Part shown: positions 13,659 through 14,833 of the stretch, piece by piece
Layout of the letters: each line of letters opens with the position of its first letter
How positions within the stretch are numbered: the first letter of the stretch is position 1
Assembly: GCA_050943075.1 (NCBI GenBank)
Contig: JBMNOM010000021.1
Span: forward strand, 1 to 14,833
From: CAJKWP01 sp050943075
GTDB lineage: Bacteria > Bacillota > Clostridia > Christensenellales > UBA1242
Length of the DNA stretch: 14,833 nucleotides
Direction: 5' to 3'
Made by a program: the position numbers and the translations under genes
Notes under the pieces: generated by a model
What the model was told of the DNA's origin: nothing
The model's input: only the letters and a program-made list of their open reading frames with translations
Databases searched by the model: none

Positions 13659-14132
13659 TTATTTTTTTGTTTTAAGCGTATTAGTTGATGCTTGGCTCTC
13701 GGACGACTTTTTGTAAATAATTTCAAGTTTTGAAGTGACTTGGTCGTATTGTGCCAATAAAATGTTTTTGAGTTCCCGCTTTGGGTGGGCGTTAAGTTCT
13801 TTGAATAACCACTCCCTATCTTTATTTATTTTTCCCAGCATTTTAAGCACTATTTTGCCGTCAATTACAAGGGGAATTGCCAGTTGTTGTTGCTGTTTTA
13901 AAATTTTCAAATCTTCAAGTTTTGGTGAGGCAGCGCCAATAATCGGCATAATACTGAACTGTCCATTAGGTTCAAAAATACAGTAATAAATTTCTGCCAA
14001 ATCAAAGTAGCCCAAAATGCGACACTGCGAAATAAGTTCGTCAATGTTAAGTTTTGACTTTTTCAAGTTGCCGTAATTTATTTTGCCTTTTTCGATTATG
14101 ATTAAGGGGCGACCTATAAAAAGTTTTTTCAA
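13659..14132 (-). CDS. DUF421 (YetF-type) cytosolic domain lacking its membrane part
   Basis: About 157 residues that match the cytosolic C-terminal domain of YetF-family proteins: IGRPLIIIEKGKIN, a NLKKSKLNIDELISQCR helix, GYFDLAEIYYCIFEPNGQFSI, PLVIDGKIV, and WLFKELNAH. Normal members (about 200-240 residues) have two to three transmembrane helices before this. Here the frame upstream reaches a stop about eight codons before the first usable start, a TTG at 14132 with AAAGGG upstream, although family-like sequence (KIKGIILKK) runs through that point. It is most likely a 5'-truncated remnant, or possibly a soluble single domain expressed from TTG. It lies 57 bases upstream of the spore coat pair. 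Confidence 0.65.
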   Translation of the reverse strand: MKKLFIGRPLIIIEKGKINYGNLKKSKLNIDELISQCRILGYFDLAEIYYCIFEPNGQFSIMPIIGAASPKLEDLKILKQQQQLAIPLVIDGKIVLKMLGKINKDREWLFKELNAHPKRELKNILLAQYDQVTSKLEIIYKKSSESQASTNTLKTKK

Positions 14133-14231
14133 AATTATGCCCTTTATCTTAATCCCTTAAACTGTTTCACATTAACAATGCGAATAACATTCTTTATTTT
14201 TCTTTTTTTCTTTAAAGAGAGGTAATAACAA

Positions 14232-14833
14232 TTACATATAAATATCCGACTCTGCAATCCTTCTTTCATAATCGTATTTATCTAATCTTCTTAGAAAATC
14301 ATTAAACTCTTTTCCATATGTATCGTGATAATATTTCAACAACGACAAACAGTAATCAAATTCTTTTGATTGCATTTTTTTCTTGTAAGCATGCCATCGC
14401 CTGCCTTTTAAGTTCACCTCTTCTTTTTGTTTATTCACTCTTCCAACCTTCATTGCTTTTTGTATTGTTTGGTTGCCTAATCTTCTAAACAAATCTTTTA
14501 AATACATATCTTCGTTTTCAGAATATCTTTTCTTTTTCCAGTCTTTTAATTTATCTAACTCAAGCATATAATTATCAAAATCAACACTTGTGTTTTTTCC
14601 ATTTTTCAAAATAAAAGTTGTAATATCATCAACAACAGATTTTAGGTTTTTCATATTTTCACTGTCATAACTAACTCTTCCATCTGTCGGTATTCTTTCA
14701 TATAAATAAACAAGTTTTTTGTTTATGGCTTTGCCCATATCATAATTACTTAAATATGATTTATAACTATCTAAAATCTCTTTTCTTGCAGTAACAATTT
14801 TGCTCGAAGCGTTTGATAGTTTTTTCTCAAAAA
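14232..14833 (-). CDS. Unrecognised basic, helical protein (5' end outside the window)
   Basis: The minus-strand frame is open from the window end to a stop at 14232 (at least 200 residues). There is an internal Met at 14738, but coding-like sequence (KIVTARKEILDSYKSYLSNYD) continues upstream, so the true start probably lies beyond the window. The protein is Lys/Arg- and Tyr-rich, helical, without membrane segments; notable stretches are LKDLFRRLGNQTI and LKGRRWHAYKKK. I do not recognise the family. About 100 bases, with no clear terminator, separate it from the DUF421 fragment. Confidence 0.5.
   Translation of the reverse strand, partial: FEKKLSNASSKIVTARKEILDSYKSYLSNYDMGKAINKKLVYLYERIPTDGRVSYDSENMKNLKSVVDDITTFILKNGKNTSVDFDNYMLELDKLKDWKKKRYSENEDMYLKDLFRRLGNQTIQKAMKVGRVNKQKEEVNLKGRRWHAYKKKMQSKEFDYCLSLLKYYHDTYGKEFNDFLRRLDKYDYERRIAESDIYM

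Noticed and set aside
1..14833. CRISPR array, rRNA or replication origin
   Set aside because: No regularly spaced repeats, no rRNA-like sequence and no DnaA-box cluster were seen on reading through.

Overview
The window is AT-rich, uses the standard code (TAA, TAG and TGA all serve as stops) and has short intergenic spaces with strong Shine-Dalgarno sites and near-consensus sigma-A promoters. It encodes GatB/GatC with a glutamyl-tRNA synthetase (indirect Gln-tRNA synthesis), a DegV protein and a CotF-like spore coat protein. Together these point to a low-GC, probably spore-forming Bacillota (Clostridia-like) chromosome; no closer assignment is possible from sequence alone.

Layout. 1-2.95 kb (+): a HAD phosphatase, a small PH-domain protein, a DegV protein and a P-loop kinase-like protein, with good promoters and terminators. 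2.95-3.44 kb is mostly non-coding. 3.44-3.51 kb: tRNA-Asn(GTT) with its own promoter and terminator. 3.45-6.22 kb looks like a decayed integrated island: the C-terminal part of a large serine recombinase running up to and antisense through the tRNA, the N-terminus of a helicase joined out of frame to that recombinase, a Fic protein whose motif has Gln in place of the catalytic His, and the N-terminal part of a DUF4297/Cap4-like nuclease. 6.36-6.60 kb: a small membrane protein. 6.98-7.79 kb: an intact YwaF-family membrane protein.

7.99-11.77 kb (-) is the core of the window: a gltX-gatC-gatB operon with overlapping genes. Upstream of gltX is a complete-looking transcription attenuator: a strong promoter, a 13-residue leader peptide with five Gln codons, and a leader RNA whose segments can form mutually exclusive 1:2, 2:3 (antiterminator) and 3:4 (terminator) pairings. 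Gln is the amino acid that this operon helps to load onto tRNA, so the logic is self-consistent: shortage of Gln-tRNA should stall the ribosome on the leader and open the operon. The gatC product is also odd: a GatA-like C-terminal segment sits inside the GatC sequence, and no gatA is present in the window.

11.8-14.8 kb (-): a second YwaF-family gene broken by what looks like a one-base deletion, a small unknown protein, a two-gene CotF-like spore coat pair, a DUF421 (YetF) cytosolic domain without its membrane part, and the 3' end of an unrecognised gene that runs off the window.
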